Below, one piece after another: positions 7,790 to 15,525 of a DNA stretch of 64,000 nucleotides (its first letter is position 1; each line of letters opens with the position of its first letter). The position numbers and the translations under genes were made by a program. The notes beneath the pieces were generated by a model, which ran no database searches, had not been told where the DNA came from, and worked only from the letters and a program-made list of their open reading frames with translations. The DNA comes from Roseicella aerolata (GTDB lineage Bacteria > Pseudomonadota > Alphaproteobacteria > Acetobacterales > Acetobacteraceae), in the NCBI RefSeq assembly GCF_020523605.1, contig NZ_JAJAQI010000016.1, positions 1 to 64,000 on the forward strand. Reading direction: 5' to 3'.

Positions 7790-8944
7790 CTACGCCGCCT
7801 GCCCCGCCACCCAGCCGCTGCTCCAGGCCCATTGGAAATTGTAGCCGCCGAGCCAGCCAGTGACGTCCACTGCCTCCCCCACCACGAAGAGGCCGGGGAC
7901 GGATTTCGCCTGGCAGTCGCGGGAGGAGAGCGCGGCGGTGTCCACGCCGCCCAGTGTCACCTCGGCCTTGGCATAGCCTTCCGTGCCGCTCGGGGTCAGG
8001 TGCCAGCCCTTCAGCAGCGCGGCAAGGGCATCGAGTGCGCGGTCGGGCAGATCGGCCATGCGCAGCCCCGGCAAATGCTGCGTGGCGAGAGCCTGGGCCA
8101 GGCGCTGCGGCAGCAACTCGCCCAGCACCGTGCGCGGCTCCGCCCTCGGGCGGGCGCGCTTGGCGGCGCGCAGCAGTGCGGCGGCCTCCCGGCCGGGCAG
8201 CAGGTCCAGCAGCAGCGGCTCCCCCTCCCGCCAGTAGGAGCTGGCCTGCAGGATGGCGGGGCCGGAGAGGCCGCGATGGGTGAAGAGCATCGCCTCCCGG
8301 AAGGCGATGCGGCCGCAGCGGGCGATGCTGTCGAGGGCGACGCCGGAGAGCGGGCGCATGAGCTCCAGCAGCTCCCCCTGGAAGGTCAGCGGCACCAGGC
8401 CCGGGCGCGGCGGGACAAGAGGCAGGCCGAAGCGGCGGGCGATGTCGTGGGAAAGGCCGGTCGCGCCCATCTTCGGGATGGAGAGGCCGCCGGTGGCGAG
8501 CACCAGCGCCGGGGCCTCGAAACCGCCATGATCGGTTACGACGCGGAACTGATCGGCGCGGGTCACGCCGATGATGCGATGCGCCAAGCGCAGATCGACC
8601 TGCATGGCGCGCGCCTCGGCCAGCAGCATGGCGACGATCTGCCGGGCGGAGCCGTCGCAGAAGAGCTGGCCCAGCGTCTTCTCATGGAAGGCGATGCCAT
8701 GCTTCCGCACCAGCGCGATGAAGTCGTGCTGGGTGTAGCGGGCCAGCGCCGATTTGGCGAAGTGCGGATTGGCCGAGAGGAAGCGGTCCGGCGCGCAGTG
8801 CAGATTGGTGAAATTGCACCGCCCGCCGCCGGAGATAAGGATCTTCTTGCCCGGCTCATCGGCATGGTCGAGGAGGAGGACACGACGCCCGCGCTGCCCG
8901 GCCGCGATGGCCGCGAACAGCCCCGCCGCCCCCGCCCCGAGCAC
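7790..8944 (-). CDS. BaiN/YhiN (HI0933-like) NAD(P)/FAD-dependent oxidoreductase
   Basis: This is a 384-residue flavoprotein of the HI0933/YhiN/BaiN family. It shows the FAD-binding Rossmann motif LGAGAAGL at the N-terminus, the family hallmark ISGGGRCNFTN, a central LVLATGGLSIPKMGATG and the C-terminal FVVGEAVDVTGWLGGYNFQWAWSSG FAD segment in short blocks. Substrates are not established for most members. The called start is GTG 8944, but the frame stays open upstream and encodes HYDVIVLGAGAAGL. The complete first beta strand would need translation from a non-standard codon, for example CTG 8974, or an in-vivo start that was not recognised. It converges tail-to-tail with chrA, five bases apart. 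Confidence 0.88.
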   Translation of the reverse strand: MLGAGAAGLFAAIAAGQRGRRVLLLDHADEPGKKILISGGGRCNFTNLHCAPDRFLSANPHFAKSALARYTQHDFIALVRKHGIAFHEKTLGQLFCDGSARQIVAMLLAEARAMQVDLRLAHRIIGVTRADQFRVVTDHGGFEAPALVLATGGLSIPKMGATGLSHDIARRFGLPLVPPRPGLVPLTFQGELLELMRPLSGVALDSIARCGRIAFREAMLFTHRGLSGPAILQASSYWREGEPLLLDLLPGREAAALLRAAKRARPRAEPRTVLGELLPQRLAQALATQHLPGLRMADLPDRALDALAALLKGWHLTPSGTEGYAKAEVTLGGVDTAALSSRDCQAKSVPGLFVVGEAVDVTGWLGGYNFQWAWSSGWVAGQAA

Positions 8945-9205
8945 GATGACATCGTAATGTTGGTTGTGCGGCAGAACGGCGGACTCACGAAAATCGATGG
9001 GGTGCGGGGGGAATGCCTTCCCCCGCTCTTTCCTAGCTCAGTGTGAACGCCTCGTGCACGGAGGACTGCACGTCGCGGCCGCTACCGCATGGCGGGGGTC
9101 GGCATGGGCAGGTGCCTGTGCCAAGCGTCGGTCACCGGGTCGTGGCTCTCCATTCGGCCGAAGTCCCTGGCGTCGCGCGGCATGCCGCGCTTGATGATGC
9201 TGCCC

Positions 9206-10147
9206 CTATCGGCCCCGGATCGCCGCCACCATCCGCCGCAGCCCGACCACCTGCTGCCGGAGCCACCCGCCCGTCGCCAGCGCCTCCGGCCCCTCCGGCA
9301 CGCCGGTCGGCAGGTAGGTCTTGCGCTGGAAATCCGCCGTGCCGAAGACCCAGTCCCAGACCGGCAGCAGCACTGCGTAGTTCTTGCCCGACGCACCGGC
9401 CGAGAGCACGCCATGGTGCAGCCGGTGGAAGCGCGGCGAGACCAGCAGCCGCTCTCCCAGCCAGCCATAATCCAGCCGGACATTGGCGTGGGACAGGCTC
9501 TCGGCCAGGCGCAGCAGCAGAACGACCAGCGGGAACTGCCCGGGGGGCACGCCGATCAGCAGCGCGATCCCGCCGAACCAGAGCGCCGCGATGACGTCGT
9601 CCAGCAGGTGGTTCCGGTCGTCGGTCCAAAAGGTCATCTGCCGCTGGGCATGGTGGATCTCATGCAGCGCCCACCACCAGCGGAACCGGTGCTGGGCCCG
9701 GTGCCGCCAGTATTCGCCGAAATCGAGGATGACGACATAGCAGGTGAAGGCCAGCACCGGGTGGTCGCGCAATGCCGGGACCAGTTCCTCCAGCGTCGGC
9801 GGCAGCAGCCCGTTCTCCGTCAGCCAGCCTTCCCAGGCCGACTGCATCGTGGCCAGGAAGACGAAGGCGATCAGCGGCAGCAGGCCGAGCCGCGTCAGCG
9901 CGGTATAGAGGATGTCGGTGCGGATCGCCCGGCGGTCCGCCACGGGCTCGACCGGCCGCCAGGCCTCCAGCGGCCGGCAGACCAGCCAGACCACGGCGAT
10001 GCCGATGAGGCCGAACAGCGCGAAGTCCAGCCATTCGTAGATGTCTTCCGCCCAGTCCATGAGCCCGGCAGCGTAGAGCCATGGCTGCAACGCGTGCTCG
10101 AACAGCCAGCCGGTGAAGCCGGCATACAGATCGGCGATGGCGTTCAT
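9206..10147 (-). CDS. Sterol desaturase / fatty acid hydroxylase family membrane protein
   Basis: This is a 313-residue membrane di-iron hydroxylase. Four or five hydrophobic segments are visible, and the histidine clusters of PF04116 are present: HRAQH, HEIHH, and HRLHH near residue 240, with further His in NHLLDD and SHANVR. Such enzymes oxidise sterols, hopanoid-like lipids or fatty acyl chains with O2. ATG 10147 is chosen because it leaves 11 bases after the upstream deacetylase stop; the longer frame would run into that gene. It is the last gene of an apparent three-gene operon (propeller, deacetylase, hydroxylase), suggesting an envelope or lipid role. The substrate is unknown. Confidence 0.87.
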   Translation of the reverse strand: MNAIADLYAGFTGWLFEHALQPWLYAAGLMDWAEDIYEWLDFALFGLIGIAVVWLVCRPLEAWRPVEPVADRRAIRTDILYTALTRLGLLPLIAFVFLATMQSAWEGWLTENGLLPPTLEELVPALRDHPVLAFTCYVVILDFGEYWRHRAQHRFRWWWALHEIHHAQRQMTFWTDDRNHLLDDVIAALWFGGIALLIGVPPGQFPLVVLLLRLAESLSHANVRLDYGWLGERLLVSPRFHRLHHGVLSAGASGKNYAVLLPVWDWVFGTADFQRKTYLPTGVPEGPEALATGGWLRQQVVGLRRMVAAIRGR

Positions 10148-10158
10148 GCCCTTCCCAA

Positions 10159-10917
10159 TCACCTTCCCCCAGCCGGCAGTGAGGCGAAGCAGAAGCCCCG
10201 CGCCTGCAGTCCCTCGATCACCTGCTCCAGCACGCCGGCGAAGGGCTCCCGCCGGCTGCGCACGCCCCAATGAAGCACGACCACCTCCCCGTCCCGGGTC
10301 CGCTCGATGGCACGGCGGGCCAGCATGGCGTTGGGGTGGGCGGCACTGTCCAACTCATCGCCCCAGAATCCGTTGGCCGTCCAGCCCTGGTGCCGCAACC
10401 CGCAGGCGGCAGCCATTGCCAGGGCGTTCGGCGTGGTGATGCCGCCCGGGGCGCGCCAGAGCGGCAGGACCTGCGCCTCCGGCACAAGTTGCTTCAGGCG
10501 CTCCATCGGACGGCGCAACTCGGCGCAGAGGGCGGCGGCGTCGAGCACCTCCTCCCCCTCCCTCTGCCGCGACACGTAGCGCACGCGGTCCGGCGCCGGG
10601 TCACCGCGGAAATACCAGTGCCGCCAGGTATGGCTGGCGAAGACATGCCCCTCCGCCGCCCGGGCCCGCCAAAAGGGCGCCCAGTTCTCGTCGAGCGTGC
10701 GGTCGCCCCGCCAGGTCGGCTCATCCGCGAGGAAGAGCGTCGCGCGCACGCCGCGGCGGGCCAGGATGGCGGCGATCTGCTCCGCCTCCCGGCTCCAGCC
10801 CGTGTCGATGGTCAGGTAGATGGTGCCGCGGCAGGAAGCCTGCGGCCGGGCGGGGACCGGCAGCAGGGCAGCGGCCGGGAGCCCTGCCAGCACCGCCCGC
10901 CGGCGGAGGCAACTCAT
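10159..10917 (-). CDS. Exported polysaccharide deacetylase-like protein
   Basis: This is a 252-residue NodB-type carbohydrate esterase 4 protein with a Tat-like signal (SCLRRRAVLAGLPAAALL, then a PARPQA cleavage region). The NodB core is visible but altered. The usual TFDDG motif reads TIDTG, keeping one Asp position and replacing the second by Thr. The metal-binding H(S/T)xxH motif is present as SHTWRH, and LWRAPGG and VVLHWG match later motifs. ATG 10917 was chosen since it overlaps the stop of the upstream propeller gene (ATGA), giving translational coupling. The substitution in motif 1 may affect the catalytic base, so activity as a true deacetylase is uncertain. Confidence 0.8.
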   Translation of the reverse strand: MSCLRRRAVLAGLPAAALLPVPARPQASCRGTIYLTIDTGWSREAEQIAAILARRGVRATLFLADEPTWRGDRTLDENWAPFWRARAAEGHVFASHTWRHWYFRGDPAPDRVRYVSRQREGEEVLDAAALCAELRRPMERLKQLVPEAQVLPLWRAPGGITTPNALAMAAACGLRHQGWTANGFWGDELDSAAHPNAMLARRAIERTRDGEVVVLHWGVRSRREPFAGVLEQVIEGLQARGFCFASLPAGGR

Positions 10918-11975
10918 CGGACCGGGTCGCGCTGCCACACTGCCGGCTGGGGAGTGGGAGCGTCCTGGCCAGCCTTGGCCGGAGCCAGCGCGGGCTCCGC
11001 GGTCGCGACGAAGGGCTCCGTCCCGGCGGCCGGCAGCGGCTCCCGCCGCGGATGCACGTAGATTCCATGCGGGGAGCGGCCGACCGGGATGGTCTCGACC
11101 GCGCCGGTCGCCGGGTCCAGCACCGCGATGCGGGCGATCCAGCGCAGCGTCATCCAGATCCGTCCCTGCGGGTCGAAGGACATGCAGTCCGGCCCGCCGG
11201 GAATGTCCCAGCGGTCGCGCGGCTCGAGCGTCTCGGCATCCAGGGCCGTGACCCGGCTGTCCACGCGGCTGGTGGCGTAGAGCGTCTTGCCATCCGGCGA
11301 GGGAAAGATGGTATGCGCGCCACGCCCGACCGGGATGGTCCGCTCCAGCCTGCCATCCGCGGGGTTGACCACCGCAACGTGGTCGGCGCCCATGATGCCC
11401 ACCAGCAGCCTACCGCGATGCCAGATCACCCCGGCCGGCTGGGAGCCGACCTGGGCAGTCCAGAGCGGCTTGCGGTCCTGCAGGTCGATCGCCATCAGCC
11501 CGCGGGCGCCTTGCAGGGTGACGAAGACGACACGGCTGTCCGGCGTATAGGCGAGGTGGCTCGGCTTGTCCGGCACCTTCAGCCGGGCAAGCAGGGTCCG
11601 GGTCGGCGCATCGTAGATGTCCACTTGGTCCCGGCGCAGGCTGGTGATGACCAAGTGCTTGCCGTCCGGGCTGTGCTCCAGGTGGTAGGGGTTGCTCAGC
11701 TTCTCCCGCCGCGTCACCTCGGCGGTGGCGGGGTCGATGAAGATCAGTTCATTGGCCACGCTGTCGCCGACGATGAGTTCCCGCCCGTCGAGCGTCGGGA
11801 TCAGGTGGTGCACCTCCCGCAGGACGGGGATGCGCCGCACCTCCTCCCGGGTGGAGCTCTCGATCACGCTGATGGAGGCGTCGCCGCTGTTCAGCACATA
11901 GACAAGGTCGGCCCGGACCGCGGCGGGCGCGAGGCCGAGCAGCCCGAGGGAAAGCGCGAGACAGGCGCGCCGCAT
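10914..11975 (-). CDS. Periplasmic YncE-like beta-propeller protein
   Basis: This is a 353-residue protein with an N-terminal signal peptide (RRACLALSLGLLGLAPAAVRA) followed by repeated seven-bladed propeller units. Typical blade phrases are VYVLNSGDASISVIES, HLEHSPDGKHLVITS, HLAYTPDSRVVFVTL, HTIFPSPDGKTLYATS and MSFDPQGRIWMTL. This resembles YncE/YVTN-family 40-residue repeat proteins, usually periplasmic binding scaffolds. The last ~40 residues are Pro/Ala-rich. ATG 11975 is chosen because a good signal peptide begins there; the open frame upstream overlaps msrB. It leads the operon propeller / deacetylase / sterol-desaturase-like, each overlapping or nearly touching the next. Confidence 0.82.
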   Translation of the reverse strand: MRRACLALSLGLLGLAPAAVRADLVYVLNSGDASISVIESSTREEVRRIPVLREVHHLIPTLDGRELIVGDSVANELIFIDPATAEVTRREKLSNPYHLEHSPDGKHLVITSLRRDQVDIYDAPTRTLLARLKVPDKPSHLAYTPDSRVVFVTLQGARGLMAIDLQDRKPLWTAQVGSQPAGVIWHRGRLLVGIMGADHVAVVNPADGRLERTIPVGRGAHTIFPSPDGKTLYATSRVDSRVTALDAETLEPRDRWDIPGGPDCMSFDPQGRIWMTLRWIARIAVLDPATGAVETIPVGRSPHGIYVHPRREPLPAAGTEPFVATAEPALAPAKAGQDAPTPQPAVWQRDPVR

Positions 11976-12079
11976 GGTCCTGGCATCCGGTAAAAGGGGC
12001 CGCAAAATTCCCCGGGGCGCGCGGAAACGCAAGCGGCGTTCCGCTCTGCGCGCCGGAGTTGAACAATCTGTCCCGTATC

Positions 12080-12511
12080 TTACTCCTGCTCCGCGGCTTC
12101 GAAGCGCATCGCAGCCCCGTTCATGCAGTAGCGCTGGCCGGTCGGCGGCGGCCCGTCCGGGAAGACATGCCCCAAATGGCCGCCGCAATTGGCGCAATGC
12201 ACCTCCGTCCGCACCATGAAGAAGCTGCGGTCCGTGGTGGTGCCGACGCCGCCCTCCAGGGGCTGCCAGAAGCTCGGCCACCCGGTGCCGCTCTCGTACT
12301 TTGTCGCGGCGTCGAACAGGGGCTGGCCGCAGCCGGCGCAGACGAAGGTGCCCGGGCGCTTCTCCCGGTTCAACGGGCTGGTGCCCGGCCTCTCCGTGCC
12401 GTGCTGGCGGAGGACACGATAGGCCTCGGGCGACAACTCACGTCGCCACTCGGCATCGGGTCTCTCGACCGGATAGTGCCCGGCAGGCTTTTCCTTACGG
12501 AACAGGGACAT
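12080..12511 (-). CDS. msrB: Peptide-methionine (R)-S-oxide reductase MsrB
   Basis: This 143-residue enzyme reduces the R-epimer of methionine sulfoxide in proteins. The two zinc-binding CxxC pairs (CAGC and CANC), the substrate loop SGTGWPSFW and the catalytic Cys in RYCMNGAAMRF are all visible. The usual RYCINSASL is slightly altered, but the Cys is kept. Length matches stand-alone MsrB. ATG 12511 starts the conserved MSLFRKEKPAGHYPVERPD; longer upstream frames lack conservation. It lies 41 bases downstream of msrA on the same strand, forming a two-gene oxidative-damage repair unit. Confidence 0.95.
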   Translation of the reverse strand: MSLFRKEKPAGHYPVERPDAEWRRELSPEAYRVLRQHGTERPGTSPLNREKRPGTFVCAGCGQPLFDAATKYESGTGWPSFWQPLEGGVGTTTDRSFFMVRTEVHCANCGGHLGHVFPDGPPPTGQRYCMNGAAMRFEAAEQE

Positions 12512-12552
12512 GGCAGCAGTCCTTGAGAAGATGCGCGGTGTCGCCGCGGGGC

Positions 12553-13122
12553 TCAGGCGGCCGGACGTTTCAGGCGCTCGGCATAGGTCTTGCGAAATTT
12601 CGCGACCTTGGGCGCGACCACCACGCGGCAATAGCCGCTCCAGGGGTTATGGGCGAAGTAGTCCTGGTGCTCCGGTTCGCCCGGCCAGTAGCGGTCGAAG
12701 GGCACCAATTCGGTCACCAGCCTGTCGCGCCAGATGCCGGCCTCGGTCACCTCCGCCATCACCTGCTCGGCCGCCGCCTTCTGCTCCGGCGAGTGATACA
12801 GGATGATGGAGCGGTATTGCGGGCCGATATCGTTTCCCTGGCGGTCCTTGGTGGTGGGGTCATGGATGGTGAAGAAGACCCGCAGCAGGTCGGCATAGCT
12901 GAGCTCCTTCGGATCAAAGGTCACCTGCACCACCTCGGCATGGCCGGTCTGCTTGCCGCAGACCATCTCATAGGTCGGGTTGGGCACATGGCCGCCGGCA
13001 TAGCCGGAATGGACCCGGGTAACGCCGCGCAGATCCCGGAACACGGCATCGAGGCACCAGAAGCACCCGCCGCCGAGGGTTGCGACCTCCAGGTCCGCCC
13101 CCTCGCCTTCCGTCCCGCTCAT
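12553..13122 (-). CDS. msrA: Peptide-methionine (S)-S-oxide reductase MsrA
   Basis: This 189-residue enzyme reduces the S-epimer of methionine sulfoxide. The catalytic motif GGGCFWCLD lies near residue 19, followed by GVTRVHSGYAGG, YEMVCGKQTGHAEVVQV and FFTIHDPTTKDRQGNDIGPQYRS in short blocks, all diagnostic. No signal peptide is present, so it acts in the cytoplasm. ATG 13122 follows a GGAGAGA sequence, a plausible ribosome binding site. It is probably co-transcribed with msrB, 41 bases downstream, so both epimers are repaired together. Confidence 0.96.
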   Translation of the reverse strand: MSGTEGEGADLEVATLGGGCFWCLDAVFRDLRGVTRVHSGYAGGHVPNPTYEMVCGKQTGHAEVVQVTFDPKELSYADLLRVFFTIHDPTTKDRQGNDIGPQYRSIILYHSPEQKAAAEQVMAEVTEAGIWRDRLVTELVPFDRYWPGEPEHQDYFAHNPWSGYCRVVVAPKVAKFRKTYAERLKRPAA

Positions 13123-13396
13123 TGCATCTCTCCTTGGCTTTCCCCCCTAGATAGGGTCGTGCAGCCGCCGGTGCAGCGGGCAAGGCTGCTGGAGCCCGCC
13201 GGTTCATCGTCCTGTTGCGCTGCCGGCTTCGCCTGCGGCGAATCCGGTGACCTTCCGCCCCCCCTCGGCGCGCGGCCGGTGGCGTCGGACACTTCTTTCC
13301 CTGGTCCTGAACGGCAGCGCTGACGATGGCGCCCCGGCTTTTCGCTGCCCCCGCCATGCGCGCCCGCTCCGCCCCCTCTCGTCCTCCACGACACCG

Positions 13397-13610
13397 ACAG
13401 GTCCGCTTGAACTCAAGGACGATCATCTCCTCGGTGTCGGGCAGGGTGATGCTGCATCGCCGGGTCGGTCCCGTCGCCGATGTGCGCCTGCGCCACCTGG
13501 CGACGGGCCTTGGGTTCAGCCCGCAGAGCGTGGTCAGGGTGCGGGTGCCCGCTTTCGCCGCCTGTAACTCCGCCCTGATGCGTGGTATCCATGCGGCCTG
13601 AGCCGTGAAG
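13397..13610 (-). pseudogene. IS481-like transposase remnant
   Basis: The minus-strand frame from about 13594 to 13397 encodes IRAELQAAKAGTRTLTTLCG, then LNPRPVARWRRRTS and a LPDTEEMIVLEFKR block. This resembles the N-terminal helix-turn-helix of IS481-type transposases (RAAIQ.S..S...L...YGINPKTVAKWRKR, then P.EEE.IV.FR). The residues just upstream, HGSGRMDTTHQ, resemble the IS481 start HGSATTTHAVR but sit in another frame, implying a frameshift near 13590. No integrase core follows. It occupies the otherwise gene-free stretch 13123-13679. The match is from memory and moderate. Confidence 0.5.
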
Positions 13611-13679
13611 ATTGGCTGCCTCTTGAGGGGGGCCTCCTGCGCGCGCGAGAACGCACCACCGGACCCTGGGGCAACCCAT

Positions 13680-14429
13680 CTAGACGGCGCGGATCCAGCC
13701 CCCATCGACATCCAGGATGGCGCCCTGGATGTAGCCGGCCTCCGCGCTCGCGAGGAAGGCGACCACGGCGGCAATCTCCTCCGGCTCCCCGAAGCGGGCG
13801 ACGCCAGTCGCCTTGGCCAGCGCGTCCGCTGCAGCGGCCTCGTCCAGCTCCTGTTCCTGCATGACGGTCGTGATGCGGCCGGTCAGCCGGTCGGTCCGGA
13901 TGCTGCCCGGGTTGATGCAGTTCACCCGCACACCGTCCTGCACGCCGCGGTCGGCCAATGCCTTGGTCAGATTCATCAGCGCGGCGTTGACCGAGCCGCC
14001 GATGGTGAAATCCGCGCTGGCGATCTTCCCGCCTGCCCCCGCGACATGCACCACGCTGCCCTGGGTGGCCATGAGATGCGGCCAGGCGGCGCGGGTCAGG
14101 CGCATGGCAGCGAAGAACTTGCCGGCATAGCTGTCCGTCCAGGCGGCATCGTCGAGCGCCAGGAAGTCCCCACGCCGGGTCGCGCCGGCGCTGTTCACCA
14201 CCAGATCCAGCCGGCCGAAGGCCTCTACCGCCCGCGCCACCACGGCGGAAGGGGCCGCCGGATCGCGCAGATCGGCCGGGAAGCCGACCGCACCCGGCAC
14301 GTCGCAACCGCCCCGCGCCGTGCCGAGCACCTGCATCCCTTCCGCCACGAGTCGCGCGACGATGGCCCGGCCGATCCCCTTGCTGGCGCCGCTCACCAGC
14401 GCCGCCTTGCCCTTCAGCCCGCGATCCAT
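13680..14429 (-). CDS. SDR-family protein lacking the usual catalytic tetrad
   Basis: This 249-residue protein has a classical SDR Rossmann fold, with cofactor motif SGASKGIGRAI near residue 14, NSAGA in place of NNAG, and the C-terminal GAILDVDGGW. The catalytic positions look replaced. Where the Ser strand is expected it reads VVHVAGAGG, and where YxxxK is expected it reads TIGGSVNAALMNLTKALA, with no Tyr or Lys at the right spacing. It may still bind NAD(P)(H) and use other residues, or have another role. It lies four bases downstream of a Bug-type solute-binding protein, so it may act on an imported organic acid. Substrate not known. Confidence 0.84.
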   Translation of the reverse strand: MDRGLKGKAALVSGASKGIGRAIVARLVAEGMQVLGTARGGCDVPGAVGFPADLRDPAAPSAVVARAVEAFGRLDLVVNSAGATRRGDFLALDDAAWTDSYAGKFFAAMRLTRAAWPHLMATQGSVVHVAGAGGKIASADFTIGGSVNAALMNLTKALADRGVQDGVRVNCINPGSIRTDRLTGRITTVMQEQELDEAAAADALAKATGVARFGEPEEIAAVVAFLASAEAGYIQGAILDVDGGWIRAV

Positions 14430-14433
14430 GCCC

Positions 14434-15402
14434 TTACTCCACCCTGATGCCGGCGCTGCGGATCAATGCCTCGGTCCGCGTCATGTCGGTGCGGAGGAAG
14501 GCAGCGAAATCGGCCGGCGTGCCGCCCACGACCTCCGCCCCCAGATCAAGCAGCTTCGCCCGCCCCTCCGGCGTGCCGACGATGGCCATGATCTCATGGT
14601 TGATGCGCTCCACCACCGGCGGCGGAATGCCGGCGGGGCCGATCATTGCGTACCATTCCGAGACGGCGAAGCCAGGAAAGGCGGCCTCGGCGATGGTCGG
14701 CAGGTCCGGCGCATAGGCCTGCCGGGTTGCCGCGGTCACCGCCAGTGGCCGCACCTGGTCGCCCCGCACGAAGGGCAGCGTGGAACTGGCATTGCCGAAC
14801 ATGAGTTGGAGATTGCCGGCAACGAGGTCCGTCAGGGCCGGACCACCACCGCGATAGGGCACGTGCACCATCTGGATGCCGGCCGCCTGCGCGAAGAGTT
14901 CGCCGGAAAGATGGACCGAGCTGCCGATGCCCGGGCTTCCGTAAGAGAGCCGGCCGGGATTCGCCCGCGCATGGGTGATGAGGTCGGCGACGCTATGGAT
15001 GGGCATCGCATTGTTGACCACGAGGATATTGGCGACATTCGCCAGATGGAGGATGGGCGTGACGTCGTCGATGGGGTGATAGGGCTGGCGGGTCAGCAGC
15101 GCCTGGGTGATCAGCGTGCTGATGCTCATGCAGATGGTGTGGCCGTCCGGCGTGGCACGAAGCGTCTCCACCACGCCGACCGCGCCGTTCCCGCCGGTGC
15201 GGTTGTCGATCACGACGGATTGGCCGAGTGCCGCTGCCAGCGGCGGGGCCAGGTAGCGCCCCAGGATGTCCGTGGTGCCTCCGGGTGGGAAGGGAATGAC
15301 CATCCGGATCGGTCGGCTGGGCCAGGCAGGCTGGGCCCGCAGCAGGGCCGGCGCGGCCAGGCCGGACATGGCCAGCGCCGCGAGCACGCCGCGTCGTTGC
15401 AT
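14434..15402 (-). CDS. Bug/TctC-family tripartite tricarboxylate transporter substrate-binding protein
   Basis: This 322-residue periplasmic binding protein has an N-terminal signal (QRRGVLAALAMSGLAAPALLRA) and the family start WPSRPIRMVIPFPPGGTTD. Further family motifs are VIDNRTGGNGAVG, YGSPGIGSSVHLSGELF and the C-terminal GAEVVGGTPADFAAFLRTD, broken here for length. Bug proteins capture carboxylates and other small organic molecules. The TctA/TctB membrane partners are not in this window, as is common for orphan Bug proteins. It is followed four bases later by the SDR gene and is divergent from an MmgE/PrpD gene, suggesting uptake and catabolism of one compound. Confidence 0.93.
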   Translation of the reverse strand: MQRRGVLAALAMSGLAAPALLRAQPAWPSRPIRMVIPFPPGGTTDILGRYLAPPLAAALGQSVVIDNRTGGNGAVGVVETLRATPDGHTICMSISTLITQALLTRQPYHPIDDVTPILHLANVANILVVNNAMPIHSVADLITHARANPGRLSYGSPGIGSSVHLSGELFAQAAGIQMVHVPYRGGGPALTDLVAGNLQLMFGNASSTLPFVRGDQVRPLAVTAATRQAYAPDLPTIAEAAFPGFAVSEWYAMIGPAGIPPPVVERINHEIMAIVGTPEGRAKLLDLGAEVVGGTPADFAAFLRTDMTRTEALIRSAGIRVE

Positions 15403-15525
15403 TCTCGTCGCCTCCCATCGCGATTGGGCCTACCATTCCATGGCCGAGGCGGCGGCGCAAAGGGCTGGCGGGAGGCGTGGGATGGGCTATGCCATCCCGG
15501 TCCAGGAACAACGAGGCAGCCCACC

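Noticed and set aside
9082-9205. A possible short minus-strand peptide ending HDPVTDAWHRHLPMPTPAMR after the sterol-desaturase-like gene.
   Set aside because: No start codon with a ribosome binding site and no family recognised. It is the tail of a shadow frame.
14320-15525. A long open plus-strand frame in phase with the MmgE/PrpD gene.
   Set aside because: It is antisense to the Bug and SDR genes and has low-complexity His/Arg-rich content. Conserved MmgE/PrpD sequence begins at ATG 15526.
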